Assembly: GCF_002878395.1 (NCBI RefSeq)
Contig: NC_061121.1
Span: 12,028,121 to 12,092,120 of the forward strand
Direction: 5' to 3'
Source of the DNA: Capsicum annuum
Lineage: Eukaryota; Streptophyta; Magnoliopsida; Solanales; Solanaceae
DNA: 64,000 bases
The translations under genes were made by a program, and so were the position numbers. The notes beneath the pieces were generated by a model. The model was not told the origin of the DNA, did no database searches, and worked only from the letters and a program-made list of their open reading frames with translations. This document shows, piece after piece, positions 23,177 through 35,859 of this stretch; position 1 is the stretch's first letter; every line of letters begins with the position of its first letter.

Positions 23177-24601
23177 TTTAGAAAGCACTTGTATGGAATA
23201 TTAGATTAGTCAGAAGCCAACATGCTTTTAATAGGGTTCAAATGCTTAACAAACATCACAAGTTCTTCCTCATTGCACTAATGGAGCCTTTTTAGCACAC
23301 GAGACACATTCAAAAGTATAAAAGAAGATTGGGTACGATGTTTTTTAATTACAATCAGAATGGTAAAATTTGTGTGTTCGTGCAGAAAAACATTCAAGTA
23401 CAGATTTTATCAAACTCTGAATAGAAAATTACATTATAGATCACGTTTCAAGCCTCTGGGGATTCCTTTATCTGCACTTTAGTATATGCTAAGTGCTCAG
23501 CACTTGAAAGGCTAAATTTGTGGGATGATATCTATTCACTGAGTCATAATATGAGGTTACCTTGGCTTGTAGGTTGGGACTTCAATGTTATTTTGAATGA
23601 TGAAGAGAATATAGGGGGTCTTCCTGTTTATCCTCAAGAATATGAAGACTTTGCATTTTGTGTGAACTCTTGTGAGCTTTTTGATATTAATTTTAAAGGA
23701 AGTCCATTTATATGGTGGAATGGGAGAGCTGATTCTGAATGTATATTTAAAAGACTCTATAGACTAATGATCAATCAATTTTTCTTGGTCATTTTGGAAA
23801 TGTAGAATTGGAGCATCTTGTAAGAACAGGGTCTGACCATGCACCCATGTTGCTCAATTGTGGGGGTCAGACTACTAATATCAAGAGGTCTTTTAGATTT
23901 CAAAGATGTTGTGAAAGATAATTAGGTTGTAGTTAAGTCCGATGACATTTTTATTTGCTTGAAACAGAAGATGAAGAGGACTAAAGTGGCATTGTCTCCA
24001 TAGATTAGGGAGAGATTTGGAGGTATTTTTAAACAACTGATAATAAGGGAAGATATTGTTAGGATTAAAGGTCTTTTTGAAGAACATCCATCTGCTGAAA
24101 ATAGAGCTATTCTTCAAAAGGCACAGGCTGAGTTCAAACAGTATTTACACTATGAAGAAGAATTTTGGAGACAAAAAGCTGGTGTTCAACGGTTTACTGA
24201 AGGAGACAAGAACACAAAATTTTTTCATAGTCTTGTGAAGGGAAGAAGAAAAAGGTTGCAGATCAAAAGAATCCTTAAAAGGGATGGGATTTGGGCTGAA
24301 CATTCTGAAGAGGTTGCTGGTGAGACTGTGGCCTTCTTTCAAGATCAATTTACTAGTGCAGAGACTGAGACTGACCTTTTTTAAACTGATCATATTTCCA
24401 TACTGGTTACAGAAGATGATGATAATGCCATGTTGAATGTTAATCCTACTGTGGAGGAAATTAAGAAGGTGGTTTTTTAGCTTAGTAGTGATAGTGATAG
24501 TGGGCCTGATGGTTTTACTGGGAACTTCTATCAAGTCTGCTGGGATATTGTAGGAAGAGATATTTTCAACGTAGTGGAGGCTTTTTTTAATGGTTCCGTG
24601 A

Positions 24602-25143
24602 TCCAGAGTAACGGTGAGATTGACGAGGATGTCTCGCACCGTATTGGGGCGGGATGGATGAAGTGGAAACTCGCGTCGGGGGTGCTGTGTGATAAGAAGG
24701 TGCCGCCCAAGCTTAAAGGCAAATTCTACAGGGTGGTAGTCCGTCCGGCCTTGTTGTATGGAGCGGAGTGTTGGCCAGTTAAGAACTCCCACATCCAAAA
24801 AATGAAGGTGGCAGAAATGCGGATGTTGCGCTGGATGTGTGGACTGACTAGAGGGGATAGAGTTCGGAATGAGACTATCCGGGAGAAGGTTGGTGTGACT
24901 TCAGTGGAGTGCAAGATGCGGGAAGCACGATTGAGATGGTTCGGACACGTGAAGAGGAGGGGCATGGATGCCCCGGTCCGTAGGTGTGAGAGGCTAGCGT
25001 TGGATGGTTTTAGGCGGGGTAGGGGTAGGCCGAAGAAGTACTGGGGTGAGGTGATTAGGCGGGACATGGAACAGTTACAGCTCACCGAGGACATGACCCT
25101 AGATAGGAAGGTCTGGAGGGCACGAATTTCGGCAGAGGATTAG
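24602..25143 (+). pseudogene. RTE LINE ORF C-terminal part
   Basis: 180 open codons without the reverse transcriptase core. This is the C-terminal half of the RTE polyprotein downstream of the polymerase fingers and palm, ending at TAG 25141-25143. The single open frame, free of stops, contrasts with the surrounding L1 and suggests that it is the younger insertion. It has no endonuclease or catalytic aspartates, so it encodes no working enzyme. Confidence 0.85.
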
Positions 25144-25455
25144 GGCCAGTTTGGGTCGCTAGTGTAGGGAATTACTTGGTGGGGGTGTTATTCCTGTTAT
25201 GATTCCGTGTTCCGTGTTCCATGTTTTATTACGAATCTGTGTGCTTTCCTCTGCTTTCCTCTGTTTTATATTACTTATGGGTGCCGTATTTATGTTATGT
25301 AATCTGCTTCTGTGCTTTACTATGTGTTTGTGTGGTATCTCGTGCCTTGAGCCGGGGGTCTATCGGAAACAGCCTTTCTACTTCATCAGAGGTAGAGGTA
25401 TGGACTGCGTACATCTTACCCCCCCAGACCCCACTAGGTGGGAATACACTGGGTT

Positions 25456-25473
25456 TGTTGTTGTTGTTGTTGT
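25456..25473 (+). repeat. (TTG)n tail of the RTE LINE
   Basis: Five to six TTG units ending the RTE element, the same tail type as at 14444-14454. Confidence 0.9.
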
Positions 25474-28400
25474 ACTCTTCCCAAATCTATTACTCATACT
25501 AACCTTGTCCTATTGCCTAAGAAAGAAGTTATTCAATTCTTTTCTGATATGAGACCGCTTAGTTTAAGTAATTTTCTTATCAAAGCTATCTCTAGAGTGA
25601 TTGATGATAGGTTGAAAAGACTTCTCCCAATACTAATCTCCCCTAATCAGTCTGGATTTGTTAAGGGAAGAAGCATCACAAAAAATATCCTCTTAGCTCA
25701 AGAAATTATTTCAGATATCAGATTAAGAGGAAAACTAACAAATGTTGTGATTAAGATTGACATATCCAAGGCTTATGATAGAGTGAATTAGGGATTTTTT
25801 TATCAGGGTTATGGAAAAAATGGGGTTTAACAGACTGGTTGTAGATAAAGCGTAGAGATTGGTATCAAATAATTGGTATTCAGTCCTCATTAACGGGCAA
25901 GCTCATGGCTTCTTTCATTCTTCTAGAGGTCTTAAATAGGGAGATCCGCTTTCCTCTGCATTATTTATTTTGGCTGCAGAAGTTCTTTCTAGAGCTTTAA
26001 ATAGTTTGTTCCATAATCAGGATTTCAAAAGATATGGAATGCCTAAGTGGAGTGAGGATATTAATCATCTTTCATATACAGATGATACTATTATATTTTT
26101 TAGTACAGAGAAGAAGTCACTTGATTTGGTTATGGAAAGGTTAGGCTTATATAAAGAGCAATCTAGGCAGAAGATTAATAAAGAGAAGAGTTGCTTCTAT
26201 GTGTATAGTAAAATTACTCATTCTATTGTTCAAATTATTGAGGATTGTACTGGCTTTACTAGGGGAAAGTTTCCATTGACTTATCTTAGTTGTCCTATTG
26301 GCCATGTAAGGAAGAGGAAAATTCACCTTTCTGATCTCAGGAAAAAAGTTCAAGGCAAATTACAGGCTTGGAAAGGGAAACTTTTATCTTTTGATGGTAT
26401 GTCTGTGTTAATTAATATTGTTTTGCAGAGTATTCCCATATACCTCTTATCTGTAATAACACCTCCTAAATGTGTTATTCATGATATGCATAGATTGTTT
26501 GCTAAATTTTTATGGAACTTTAAGGAAGAGAGGAGAAACAAACATTAGGTATCATGGTTTGATATTTGTAAGCCTAAGGTGGAAGGTGGGTTAGGCTTTA
26601 GATCTCTTTTTGATGTGTCCAAGGCAATGTTTGTGAAGCTTTGGTGGATTTTCAAAACTAAAAAGTCAATGTGGTCTATATGTATGTAGAATAAATATTG
26701 TAAGAGACATAGACCACAATTGGTAGAATGGAATGGAGGTTCTCAGACTTGGAAGTTTATGTTAGAAGCCAGGGATTGCGTTGATCAACAGATTTGGTGG
26801 AAATCAAACTGTGGTCATTCTAGTGTATGGTTTGATAACTGGACACAATTGGGTGCCCTGTACTATTATTTCCCAATTTCTCATTCTAACAATTTTGATT
26901 TTGAAGAGGTAAAACAGTTGATAATTCAGGGACATTGGAATGAAAAGCTCATGCTACAATTACTACCAGAAGATGTCTGCAAGCATGTCCAAAATGAAAT
27001 TGGAGTAGTAGAGGATACAGAAGAATGGGACACAACAAGATGGATGTTGACTAGCTCTGGGAAGTTTACTGTTGGAAGTGCTTGGAAGTTATTGAGACAA
27101 GGTAATGATGAACAAGAAATAGCTAAGAAAATTTGGGTGAAAGGAGTTCCATTTAAATTTTCTTTCTTTCTTTGGAGATTGTGGGAAAAAATACCCATTG
27201 GGAGGTTCTTGTCAAGATTAAAGAGGTGAATGAAGCTAAATGTTACTGCTGTAATACTGCAGAAGAAATTTTTGAACACCCTTTTGTGACTTGTTCTACG
27301 GCAAAAAAATTGCGGAACACTTTTGTTCCTATTGCTGATGTGCAGGGACCATTTTTACAGGTTGGAGATACCATACAAAAATGGTGGAGTAAAGAATGTT
27401 CATCAAATCTTAAACCTCTCTTCAAGGCAGTCCCATCATTTATCACTTGGAAAATTTGGAAAAGGAGAAACATAATTTCTCATGGAGGTAAGATGTCTTT
27501 TTATGGTATGGTTATGGAGATCAACAGAAATTTATACCATCTGGATACTGTTAGTTATCCTTGGTTGCAAAACATTCCTAATACTTGGCATCTAATGGTT
27601 CATTTTCTTACTGAATATACACCCATTATTGATTGTATCGTGGTGTACTGGAGATTGCCTAGATTAGGGACTTACAAATATAACTCAGATGGCGCAGTGA
27701 AAGGAGTTGGAGGTCCTAGTGCTGGGGCTTTTGTTATTCAAAATGATGAAGGCAATTTGATTCATGTTGAGTCTTTTCATTTGGGAAATACTTCAGTTCT
27801 AATGTCTGAAGCAGTGGCTTTGAGAAAAGGACTGGAATATTCTATACAACATCAGTACTTACCAGTACAGTTGGAGACCGACTCTTTAATGCTACAAAAG
27901 CTTTTGAATGGAATTTGGGAGGTTCCTTAGAGCATTCTGGTGGAGGTGAAAAGGATTAATGGTCTGACAATGAATGTTGATGCAACAGTGGAGCACATCT
28001 TTACAGAAGGCAACACTCTTGCAGACTATTTAGCCAATCAGTTTTTTTTTTGCAGGCACAACGGATATAATTTATTTAGTTTCCCAAGATTTACCAGCAA
28101 AAGGAAAAGCAATATTACAGTTAGATAAAACACAAATCCTCAATCTTAGAATTAGAAACATTTAAAATAGGAGTTTCAAAGCACAAGCGTAACTGATACA
28201 CATAAAAGAAATACCATACATAGATGATAAAGAAATATTAAGAACAAGACAACATTGAAAAGGCAAAATTTGTACCTGCAAATTTGCACGAGTGGATATA
28301 TAAGGCATTAGGCTGGTTATGCTGAGATGATAATTATTTGTGGCCTTCTTTTGCAGTGGTATTAGCTTCTTGGGGTTTAACCTACAGAGAAGTCCATGGA

Positions 28401-28811
28401 TGAGTAAAATCAAAGTGTAACAGTGCACAAACATAATAGAGGAGAAACTTTTGTTCACATATCTTCATTTGTGGTGTAGCTCTGACTAATCTGAGTTGAA
28501 GAAGTATTCAAAGGTCTGATTTCATGGCACTTGTGAGAGTTTTGAGTGTCTTCAGTGAAATCTGTCCAAACTCGGATTGATTTTGATCTCTGTCTACATA
28601 TTGGAGGTGAGAAAAGGACCCGTTGCTGATGTAGTGACCTTTTCTTTTTAGTTTTTTATGTTTATTAATTTTTTTTCCTTATAACTTATTTGTTTTCTAT
28701 TTCTATTTTCGGGTTGGGTCACTTTTGGGCTCATACCCTTGTAAATATTAAACCTCTTTTATTGTGTAATAAAAGGTCCTACAAACCAACTCTTTGGTTT
28801 AAAAAAAAAAA

Positions 28812-29349
28812 CTTAAATAGTAATGAACATGAAGATATATTCATAAATTATGTCTTATTGGAATGAATGTCAAAAAATCATCGATGATTCTTTGATATAA
28901 TACAACGCTCAATATTATAAATAGTATCGAGAATCTTGAATATAAATCTGTCAAAAATATGAACAGATAAATTATTGGTCAAATAAAAATATGTAATTCA
29001 AGTAGTTTTTTTACTTGAAAAGTGAATATTTGGACTCATAATTCAAAGACCAGAAATATAATGTCAGTGGGCACAAATGATTTACTATGTGGAAAGCAAA
29101 ATTCATAAGATATAAAGTATGACTTATGCCTTGAGGCATAAAGGTTTCACAAAGTTACTGGCGTTATTTTAGGAGAATTCTTCTCCTGTGGTGGATGAAA
29201 CGAGTTTTGTTTCAGCATGACAATATTGAAAAGTTTGAATATGTATAATGAATTATTATCATGTCTACCTTGATAATAAAGATTATATGAAAATCTTTGA
29301 AGAATTATAAATACTATAAAGCAATTTCGTTGAATACTCCAATGAATAT
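28812..29349 (+). pseudogene. copia-1 reverse-transcriptase-region remnant
   Basis: Resumes copia-1 after the L1 poly(A). Short pieces such as 'NEHEDIFINYVLLEWN' fit the linker before copia reverse transcriptase, and decayed sequence continues to the gypsy-1 insertion at 29350. No open frame of useful length remains. The assignment depends mainly on position between the other copia-1 parts. Confidence 0.5.
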
Positions 29350-30360
29350 TGTAATACCTCGTGCGTTTTTAGCTTAATTCAGCTCTTAGTGCTTGCTTAA
29401 GACACTAAGAATCTAAAATAAAACTAAGAGTTGAGACTTACTCTTTTCTAAAACTCCTAAACTTTTATGATGTCATTCCCGACTTTTCCGGCCTTAGAAT
29501 ATCAATTTTAAAGTTTATTCATGATTGGGGCTGTCAAAGGTACATCTCGGGTGAGTTTCAGAATTTTTGGGCAAGCGTAAGGATATCTTTGGAAGTCCAA
29601 AACAACACCTGTGTGCGATTAGCGTGCGACACACGCTCTAGTCCACCCCTAGGGAGCATGCGGCGCACGCTCCATAACACATTCCTGAATTTTTCATCTT
29701 TTGATTTTGCGCATTGGAGGACAATAAGTTCTTTTGTCTCACATCAAAACCGTTATAAACACATAATTTCAGCTTCAAATAGCATAGATACATTATTATT
29801 CACCTTTTTTATCACAAGAACAAAGTACGACAATGCATATCAGCTTAACCCCATTTAGTATACCAGTACTTTCAAAGTACGACTGTATACTCGTTTCTTG
29901 CTCTATGATGTCTCATATCATAGGTTTGGATGCTCAGGTTCTTAACCATACTTAGACGCTCTAGTGCATCCGCATCAGTAGCAGTGATGATTTCTCATGT
30001 TCCGAGGACCATTTATGTTTATTTCAGTTCAATTCAGTAGTCGATCGCAATTAGTTGGGGACCTATCCCATCAACTCCTCAGTCAGTCAGTTAGAGTCTT
30101 TCAGAAATTTCCAGTCAGTTATTTAGGTATCAGATGTTATTGACAGTCTTACAGATATTATTTTTAAATAGTTGTTTTCAGTATTTCGATTTTGTATTGT
30201 TTTCATATTTTAAACCTTATGGAATTTTCAACTAAGTTTCGCACATAGTCTTTGTTATTTTTATATAGTGCTCACGGTAAGTACCAGCAAGAGTTAGCTT
30301 ATAGTCCTTCGGGGCTGTAGGCACCATGCGATGCCTAGGGTGTACTCTCGGGGAATTACA
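29350..30360 (+). mobile_element. gypsy-1 5' LTR, with internal deletion
   Basis: 1011 bp against 2206 bp for the 3' LTR. Both ends match; about 1.15 kb corresponding to 38560-39715 is missing after 'caagaacaaa'. It keeps 'ctatgatgtctcatatcata' and the GC-rich '.gcggcgcacgctcc' block. Ends 'ggggaattaca'. Confidence 0.9.
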
Positions 30361-30364
30361 AACT

Positions 30365-30377
30365 TGGTATTAGAGCC
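30365..30377 (+). other. gypsy-1 primer-binding site
   Basis: TGGTATTAGAGCC, one base from the plant initiator tRNA-Met complement TGGTATCAGAGCC, 4 bases after the 5' LTR. Confidence 0.9.
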
Positions 30378-31277
30378 TAATATTTTAAAGTATCCTAGGG
30401 AGTCTGAAAGCTGCACTGAGTCAAGTCTTGTGCATGGGTGTGAAGCGCGCCACACTTAAGGGCAAGAAGCTATATGATGTTTTAGGAAAGGTTTCCCTTC
30501 TTTCAGTGTCCATATCATGCGATTGAGCATGATCATAATTTATACACTCTTTCTAATCTAATTTCCTGTCACGCCTCAAATCCTATTGGGGCGGACTGGC
30601 ACCCGTAACCGAGGAGGCTCGGGAGAACCAGCTCATAACCTTATACTTCCCATCCATACCTCTATGACAACCCGAAATTCGGACAACATCATGTCGCATA
30701 TAAAAGGAAATAATCACCTGTATAAGCTCGAGTATACATATAGATGTATATACAATACTTGGCCGTTGGAGCCATCACGTCTATTAACAAAATACCACTT
30801 TGACTGTACATTAGGTCTACAAAGCCTCTAGACAATACACAGAGTTAACTAAGGTCGGGACACACCCCGCCATATAACTAACTTCTATATAATACCAAAA
30901 GTGACTGGATATGACACGGAAAGCCCCGAAGCAAACTGGAGCTCACCAAAAGCAGCTGGGTATCCTGGCTCCTGCTTGTGCGGTGTATGAGCTGAGGTAC
31001 CTATGCCTGCAGCATGAAATGCAGGTCCCCCGTGGGGGACGTCAGTACGAAATATGTACTGTGTATGTAAAGCTGTAGATAATCACATATGATATAGGAG
31101 CTCAATAGAAATCAGAAACAAGTAAATAAATCGTAATAGGAGTGGACCACACTTACTAGAACTTGTGATAACCTGTACATTGTATTTATTCAATCACTTT
31201 ACCTTCGTTCTTATCATCTTTGTAATCATTACTGTACTGTACTGTGACCATTAGGCTGCCTCCAGTACATATCAACT

Positions 31278-31379
31278 GGGATCGACCCATGCTAGGCTTA
31301 TGCCACTGGGATACCACCCATAAACACATAAATAGAGATCGACCCATGATAGGCTTATGCCCCTGGGATACCACCCGAT
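31278..31379. repeat. Tandem repeat in solo LTR, about 55 bp x 2
   Basis: 'gatcgacccatg.taggcttatgcc.ctgggataccaccc' occurs at about 31280 and 31338. Confidence 0.85.
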
Positions 31380-33238
31380 AAGAGAGAACTTTCATCACTT
31401 AGTTCAATTAATCTTTGAGATTGTTATTTCGGTTGCCACCACATTTTTGATACTTTGAAACAATGATACATCAATAAGAGACATATAAATAGACCATCAA
31501 TGCAATAACAATAAAGTAAGAACTCATTGGCACATCAATAAAGTGTTTTGGAGTCATCAATGCCATAACAATGAAGTAGGAACTTTTTGGTATATCAATG
31601 AAACGTTTTGGAGTCATTAATAGCACATGGATCTTGTTCGAGTAACCGGATACCTTCTGACATTCATTAGTGCAATAAATATGTAAGATTTAGAAAACAA
31701 GTATTGGAATGTCTTGACATCTTGTAGGGTGGAAACAAGTTCATTGGTAACGTAGGACATTATACAAAATCATTATGGATCACATGTTACTGAATAACTT
31801 TGAAAACTTTCTTAATAGAACAATTGTTCACTTTCATGCCAAAGATATGGTATAGAGTATGCTTTACATACCTGACTGTCAACCTTCAATACTAGTCCCA
31901 AATGGACTTCTCGTCTTTTCGGATTACTTATCTACAATGAACATATATAGCAATCTAGTATTAGCGACCAAACGTCACAATTCAATTATTTGAATTCACC
32001 AAACTAGTGGTTAAGTAGTAAGCCTTAATTACACCATAAAGGGTGTCACTTTAACCCTCTTATACTCCAATTACATTCACATGCCATGCATATTCATACA
32101 ACATCCTTCAATATCAAGTTTGAATTCATTTATCCTTCCAACCAATCCATTAAACCAAATTGAGCCATAGACATAAATAATCATCAATTCAATAGTATAT
32201 CACCATATCCACCTTCCATAACTCAATTACCATATCCACCTTCCACAATTCAATACAACCAAACCATGCAAAATAGTCCATAACCCTATTTCCATCACTT
32301 TTCAATAACAACCAATACATATAATCCTCTATCACACATATACATATGGAAGAGAACAAACGCAAACAATATTCATACCTTAGAATTCACCTCTTGATTA
32401 TGCAATCCTATTTGCACAAATAATAGGTGCCGTTTGAAGCTCTCGAGATGACAAACGCAGTTATCGGATTACTTTGGAATTTCTACGGTTGAATCAAAAG
32501 TAATTTAAAGGTCAAATTTGGATAGGGTTTGTTCTTTCTCAATGATTGATGATGAAAATGAGTTTTTGAACTTATATACATGTATATATACACATATTCC
32601 CGTCCATAATATCATAGGGAATGACCAAAGTGCCTTTAAAATTTAAATAATGTCAAATCTGTCCTTTGGTAGACTGTTTTGATAAGCTAAAGTAGATCGA
32701 CCATAACTCTTTGCTCCAATATCTAATTTAGGTGAAGTTAGCATCGTTGGAAAGATAATTCAAAGGGATTTCATTTCATATAAAGTAGGCCACCCAGTTC
32801 GTCCTGTACAAGGAGTTATGGTCGTTTGAATTTGACCCTAAAAATCTGTTTTGAGAGGCTGAAGTAAAACGAGTATAACTCCTTACTCAGACGTTGGATT
32901 TGGATGAAACCAATTGCATTGGAAAGAAGACTCAAAGATATTTCTTTTCATAGGTCGCAGCTCTCCCAGTTCATTATATTAAGGGAGTTATGATCGTTCA
33001 AATTTGACCCAAAAAATTGGTTGGCCTCAGTAGTTTGTGTGCAGGAAATTTTCCTACACATTTACTATTCCCAATATCCCGGCCACCGTTTTATAGTTTC
33101 GAACGTGCTCGATTATATCCAAAACCTATCCGTTTTTGAAAATCTTTATATCGTTGGAAAGCTTATTCAATAACCTTCGTATGGAACCATCGACGGGAAA
33201 ATTCCGGTATAAATAAAATTAATTCCATATAAATAAGA

Positions 33239-33282
33239 CCAATACACGTACTTGAATACGCCAATACACGTACTTGAATACG
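33239..33282. repeat. 22-bp exact tandem duplication
   Basis: 'ccaatacacgtacttgaata' plus 'cg' twice in a row (33239-33260, 33261-33282), adjacent to the solo LTR end. Confidence 0.95.
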
Positions 33283-33313
33283 GGGTGTTTCATTTCCTTT
33301 TCGTTTACAAAAG

Positions 33314-34190
33314 ATGCCTCCCAGAAAGACTAATGGAAGGAGAAACAGGAATCAGCCTGCACCTCCACCTGTTCAGGAAGATCCCTTGAATGAGCCGGTC
33401 TCTCATGCTGAATTTTGAGCAGCTTTCACTACCTTAGCTCACTCATTAGCATCCCAGAATAATCAGTCGGCTGCCATTCCATTTATTCCAGAAGCCAATA
33501 CTACCGCATCTAGGATTCGGGATTTTACCCAAATAAACCCTCCTCTATTTTTGGGATCTAAGTATGATAAGAATCTACAGGAATTCCTTGAAATGGTTTA
33601 AAAGGTAACTGATATTATGGGTGTGACCTCTAGTGCGAGTGCAGAGTTGGGTACTTATCAGTTACAGCATGTTGCTCACACCTAGTATAAGCAGTGAAAG
33701 AAAGATAGAGGGGCAGATGCGGGACCTGTTGCATGGGAGGAGTTTGCTTCAGATTTTCTAGGTAAGTTTTTTCCCTTGGAATTAAGAGAAGCTAAGGTGA
33801 AGGAGTGTATTAATCTGAGGCAGGGGAACATGAGTGTGAAAGAATATTCTCTTATGTTTACTCGGCTAGTCAGGTAAGCTCCTAATGTTGTGTCTAATGA
33901 TAGGTCTAGGACGAGTAGGTTTATCTCTGGTGTAGCTGATAGCATGGTCAATGAGTGTAGTCCGTGATGTTAATTAAGGAAATAGGCTATTCTAGGTTGA
34001 TGGTCCATGCTCAACTGATTGAGGAGAAGAAGTACAGGGAAAGAGAGAGGAAGAAAAAGAGGGCTAGAATGGGTAGATTCAGTCTTGCTCAGTCGAGGTC
34101 AGAGGGTGGTAACCGTCCTCAATTCCATCAGAAATATTCATCCCTAGCTCTATCTTCAGCTAGTGCGCTAACACTGAAGCTTTGAAATGA
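33314..34190 (+). pseudogene. gypsy-1 gag
   Basis: ATG at 33314, 'MPPRKTNGRRNRNQPAPPP', then the retrotransposon gag domain with 'INPPLFLGSKYDKNLQEFLE' and 'WEEFASDFLGKFFPLELREA', 'ECINLRQGNMSVKEYSL', 'SRFISGVAD' and 'SRLMVHAQLIEEKK'. Stops stand at arginine and tryptophan positions (e.g. TGA at about 33416, TAG/TGA around 33684-33698). A frameshift near 33960 moves the last part to another frame. The protein would form the particle shell. Confidence 0.85.
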
Positions 34191-34254
34191 TATTCGGGAT
34201 AAGGCGTCAGGCCTTAAACTCTAGGGAAGTATGAACAGTGGTCGCAAAAATCCT

Positions 34255-34860
34255 CTTTTCCAGAAATGCGGTAGAAACCATCTAGGTATGTGTAGAGATG
34301 ACACCGATGTATGCTTTAGGTGTTGGAAGCCAGGACACTAGACCAGGGATTGCCCACAGAGTGGTCAGCAGGGTCAGTCCAGTCGTCCCCTAGTTTCATC
34401 CAATCGCCCGACTCAGCAAGGTGCCGCTTCCAGTGCCACTATTGGTCATCGCCCAAATAGATCGTATGCACTTTAGTCCCGACAGGATCAGAAAAATTCT
34501 CGTGATGAGTTTAATGGTAAGTTACAAGTTTTCATTTACATGTTTATGCTTTATTAGACCCCAGAGCTTCTCTTTCTTTTGTAACTCCCTACATAGCTAT
34601 CAATTTCGGCGTTATTCCTGACACTTTAGTGGAACCCTTCTCAGTGTCTACCCCAGTAGGTGTCTCTATTGTAGCCAGACGGGTATACAAGAACTGTCCA
34701 GTCATAATATCTTAGAAAGTTACTTTAGTCGATCTTGTAGAGTTAGAGAAGACTGATTTTGATGTCATTCTAGGCATGGATTAGCTCCACTCATGCTATG
34801 CTTCAGTTGATTGTATAAATGGAGTGGTTTATTTTTAATTTCTGAATAAACCAGTCCTTG
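34255..34860 (+). pseudogene. gypsy-1 zinc knuckle and protease region
   Basis: A CCHC-type knuckle at about 34305-34352 reads 'CFRCWKPGH.TRDC' with one stop inside. Then comes a low-complexity linker and a poorly conserved protease region without a clear D-S/T-G box. Several stops. Confidence 0.6.
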
Positions 34861-34861
34861 A

Positions 34862-35800
34862 ATGGAAGGTGGTGCTTCAACATTTAGGGGTCAACTTGTT
34901 TACCATTTAGTAGTAAGGGAATTTCCAGATGTGTTCCCTGAAGATCTTCCTGGAGTTCCTCCCGGAAGGGAAATTGACTTCATAATAGACCTACTTCCAG
35001 ATACCCAGCCTATCTCTATTTTGTCATATAGAATGGCACCAGCAGAACTCAAAGAGTTGAAAGAACAATTGAGAGACCTTTTAGATAAGGGATTCATTAG
35101 GCCCAGTGTTTCCCCATGGGGCGCTCCAGTCCTTTTCGTGCGAAAAAAGATGGTTCTCTTCGTATGTGTATTAATTACCCTCAATTGAACAAAGTCACCA
35201 TCAAGAATAAATACCCATTTCCCAGAATCGATGACTTGTTCAACCAACTTCAAGGTGATAGTTACTTCTCTAAGATAGACCTCAGATCCGGCTATCGTCA
35301 ACTCAGAGTCAGAGAACGTGATATTTTGAAAACAACTTTCAGAACTCGGTATGGTCACTTCGAATTTCTAGTCATGTCTTTTGATCTTACCAATGCCCCA
35401 AAAACTTTCATGGACTTGATGAACATGGTGTTCAAACAGTACTTAGACATGTTCGTTATAGTCTTCATTGACGATATTCTTAACTATTCCCGTAATGAAA
35501 CTGATCATGCAGACTACCTCAGAATTTTATTGCAGACTCTTGGAGCTCATCAGTTATTTGTCAAGTTTTGTAAGTGTGAGTTTTGGCTAATATCAGTAGC
35601 TTTTCTTGGCTATATAATTTTTGGTGATGGCATTAGAATTGATCCTCAAAAGATCAAAGCTGTGAGAAACTAGCCCAAACCCATTTCTCCATCAGACATC
35701 AAGAGTTTTTTGGGTTTGGCTGGATATTACCAAAGGTTTATTGAAGGTTTTTCGTCTATTGCATCCCCATGCCCAGATTGACTCAGAAAAAAGCCAAGTT
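34862..35800 (+). pseudogene. gypsy-1 reverse transcriptase
   Basis: Starts in the pre-domain '[20 protein letters not shown]' and changes frame at about 35116-35150. Then '[20 protein letters not shown]', '[18 protein letters not shown]' and the active site '[15 protein letters not shown]' (F-I-D-D where Y-I-D-D is usual), followed by '[18 protein letters not shown]'. A stop at 35671 falls at a tryptophan position ('VRN.PKPISPSDIKSFLGLA'). The catalytic aspartates are kept, but frameshift and stops prevent a full product. Confidence 0.9.
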
Positions 35801-35859
35801 TATGTGATCAGATTCTTGCGAGAAAGATTTTTCAGGAGTTGAAGACTTGACTCACCTCA

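Larger units (their letters stand above)
24595..25473 (+). mobile_element. 5'-truncated RTE-type LINE, nested in L1 ORF2
   Basis: Reads 180 codons of an RTE LINE C-terminus ('[19 protein letters not shown]', '[13 protein letters not shown]', '[12 protein letters not shown]', '[10 protein letters not shown]', '[19 protein letters not shown]'), stop at 25141, then a 3' UTR with 'ggtatggactgcgtacat' and a (TTG)n tail. L1 reads 'aatggt' before and 'actcttcccaaa' after it; removing 24595-25473 restores the L1 frame (N-G-T-L-P-K), so the edges are precise and the target duplication is absent or 1-2 bp. Higher GC than its host. Confidence 0.9.
23179..28128 (+). pseudogene. L1 ORF2 (endonuclease, reverse transcriptase, RNase H), interrupted
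   Basis: Starts with the endonuclease N-terminus ('KALVWNIRLVRSQHAFNRVQ'), then 'PWLVGWDFNVILNDEENIGG', where the usual G-D-F-N box has an extra W. Reverse transcriptase is split by the RTE insertion: 'ISRVIDDRLKRLLPILISPN', 'QSGFVKGRSITKNILLAQE', 'VVIKIDISKAYDRVN', 'LSYTDDTIIFF' (active-site Y-T-D-D). A zinc-binding part follows ('CYCCNTAEEIFEHPFVTC') and a C-terminal RNase H ('YNSDGAVKGVGGPSAGAF', 'MSEAVALRKGLEY', 'LETDSLMLQKLLNG', 'EGNTLADYLAN'), typical of plant L1. Stops at about 25788, 25937, 26546 and 27928, plus the insertion, inactivate it. Confidence 0.9.
20931..28811 (+). mobile_element. L1-type LINE with 5' UTR repeats, ORF1, ORF2, RNase H and poly(A)
   Basis: Nearly full-length plant L1: repeated 5' UTR (about 20950-21190), ORF1 with RNA-binding and zinc-knuckle parts, ORF2 with endonuclease, reverse transcriptase, zinc-binding and RNase H parts, then a 3' UTR and 11 A at 28801-28811. 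It sits inside copia-1, whose reading resumes at 28812. An RTE fragment interrupts ORF2. I could not find a target duplication. Several stops mean it cannot move on its own. Confidence 0.9.
30567..33292 (-). mobile_element. Solo LTR, 2.7 kb, with perfect TTTCC target duplication
   Basis: On the minus strand starts TGAAACACCCCG (33292) and ends GAGGCGTGACA (30567). Flanked by 'tttcc' at 30562-30566 and 33293-33297. No internal domain or second LTR is present, so this is a solo LTR of another Ty3/gypsy-type family in the leader of gypsy-1. Contains local repeats at 31278-31379 and 33239-33282. Confidence 0.88.

Noticed and set aside
27172..27930. 252-codon frame with RNase H motif as a host gene
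   Set aside because: Continuous with L1 ORF2 upstream and ends before the LINE 3' UTR and poly(A).
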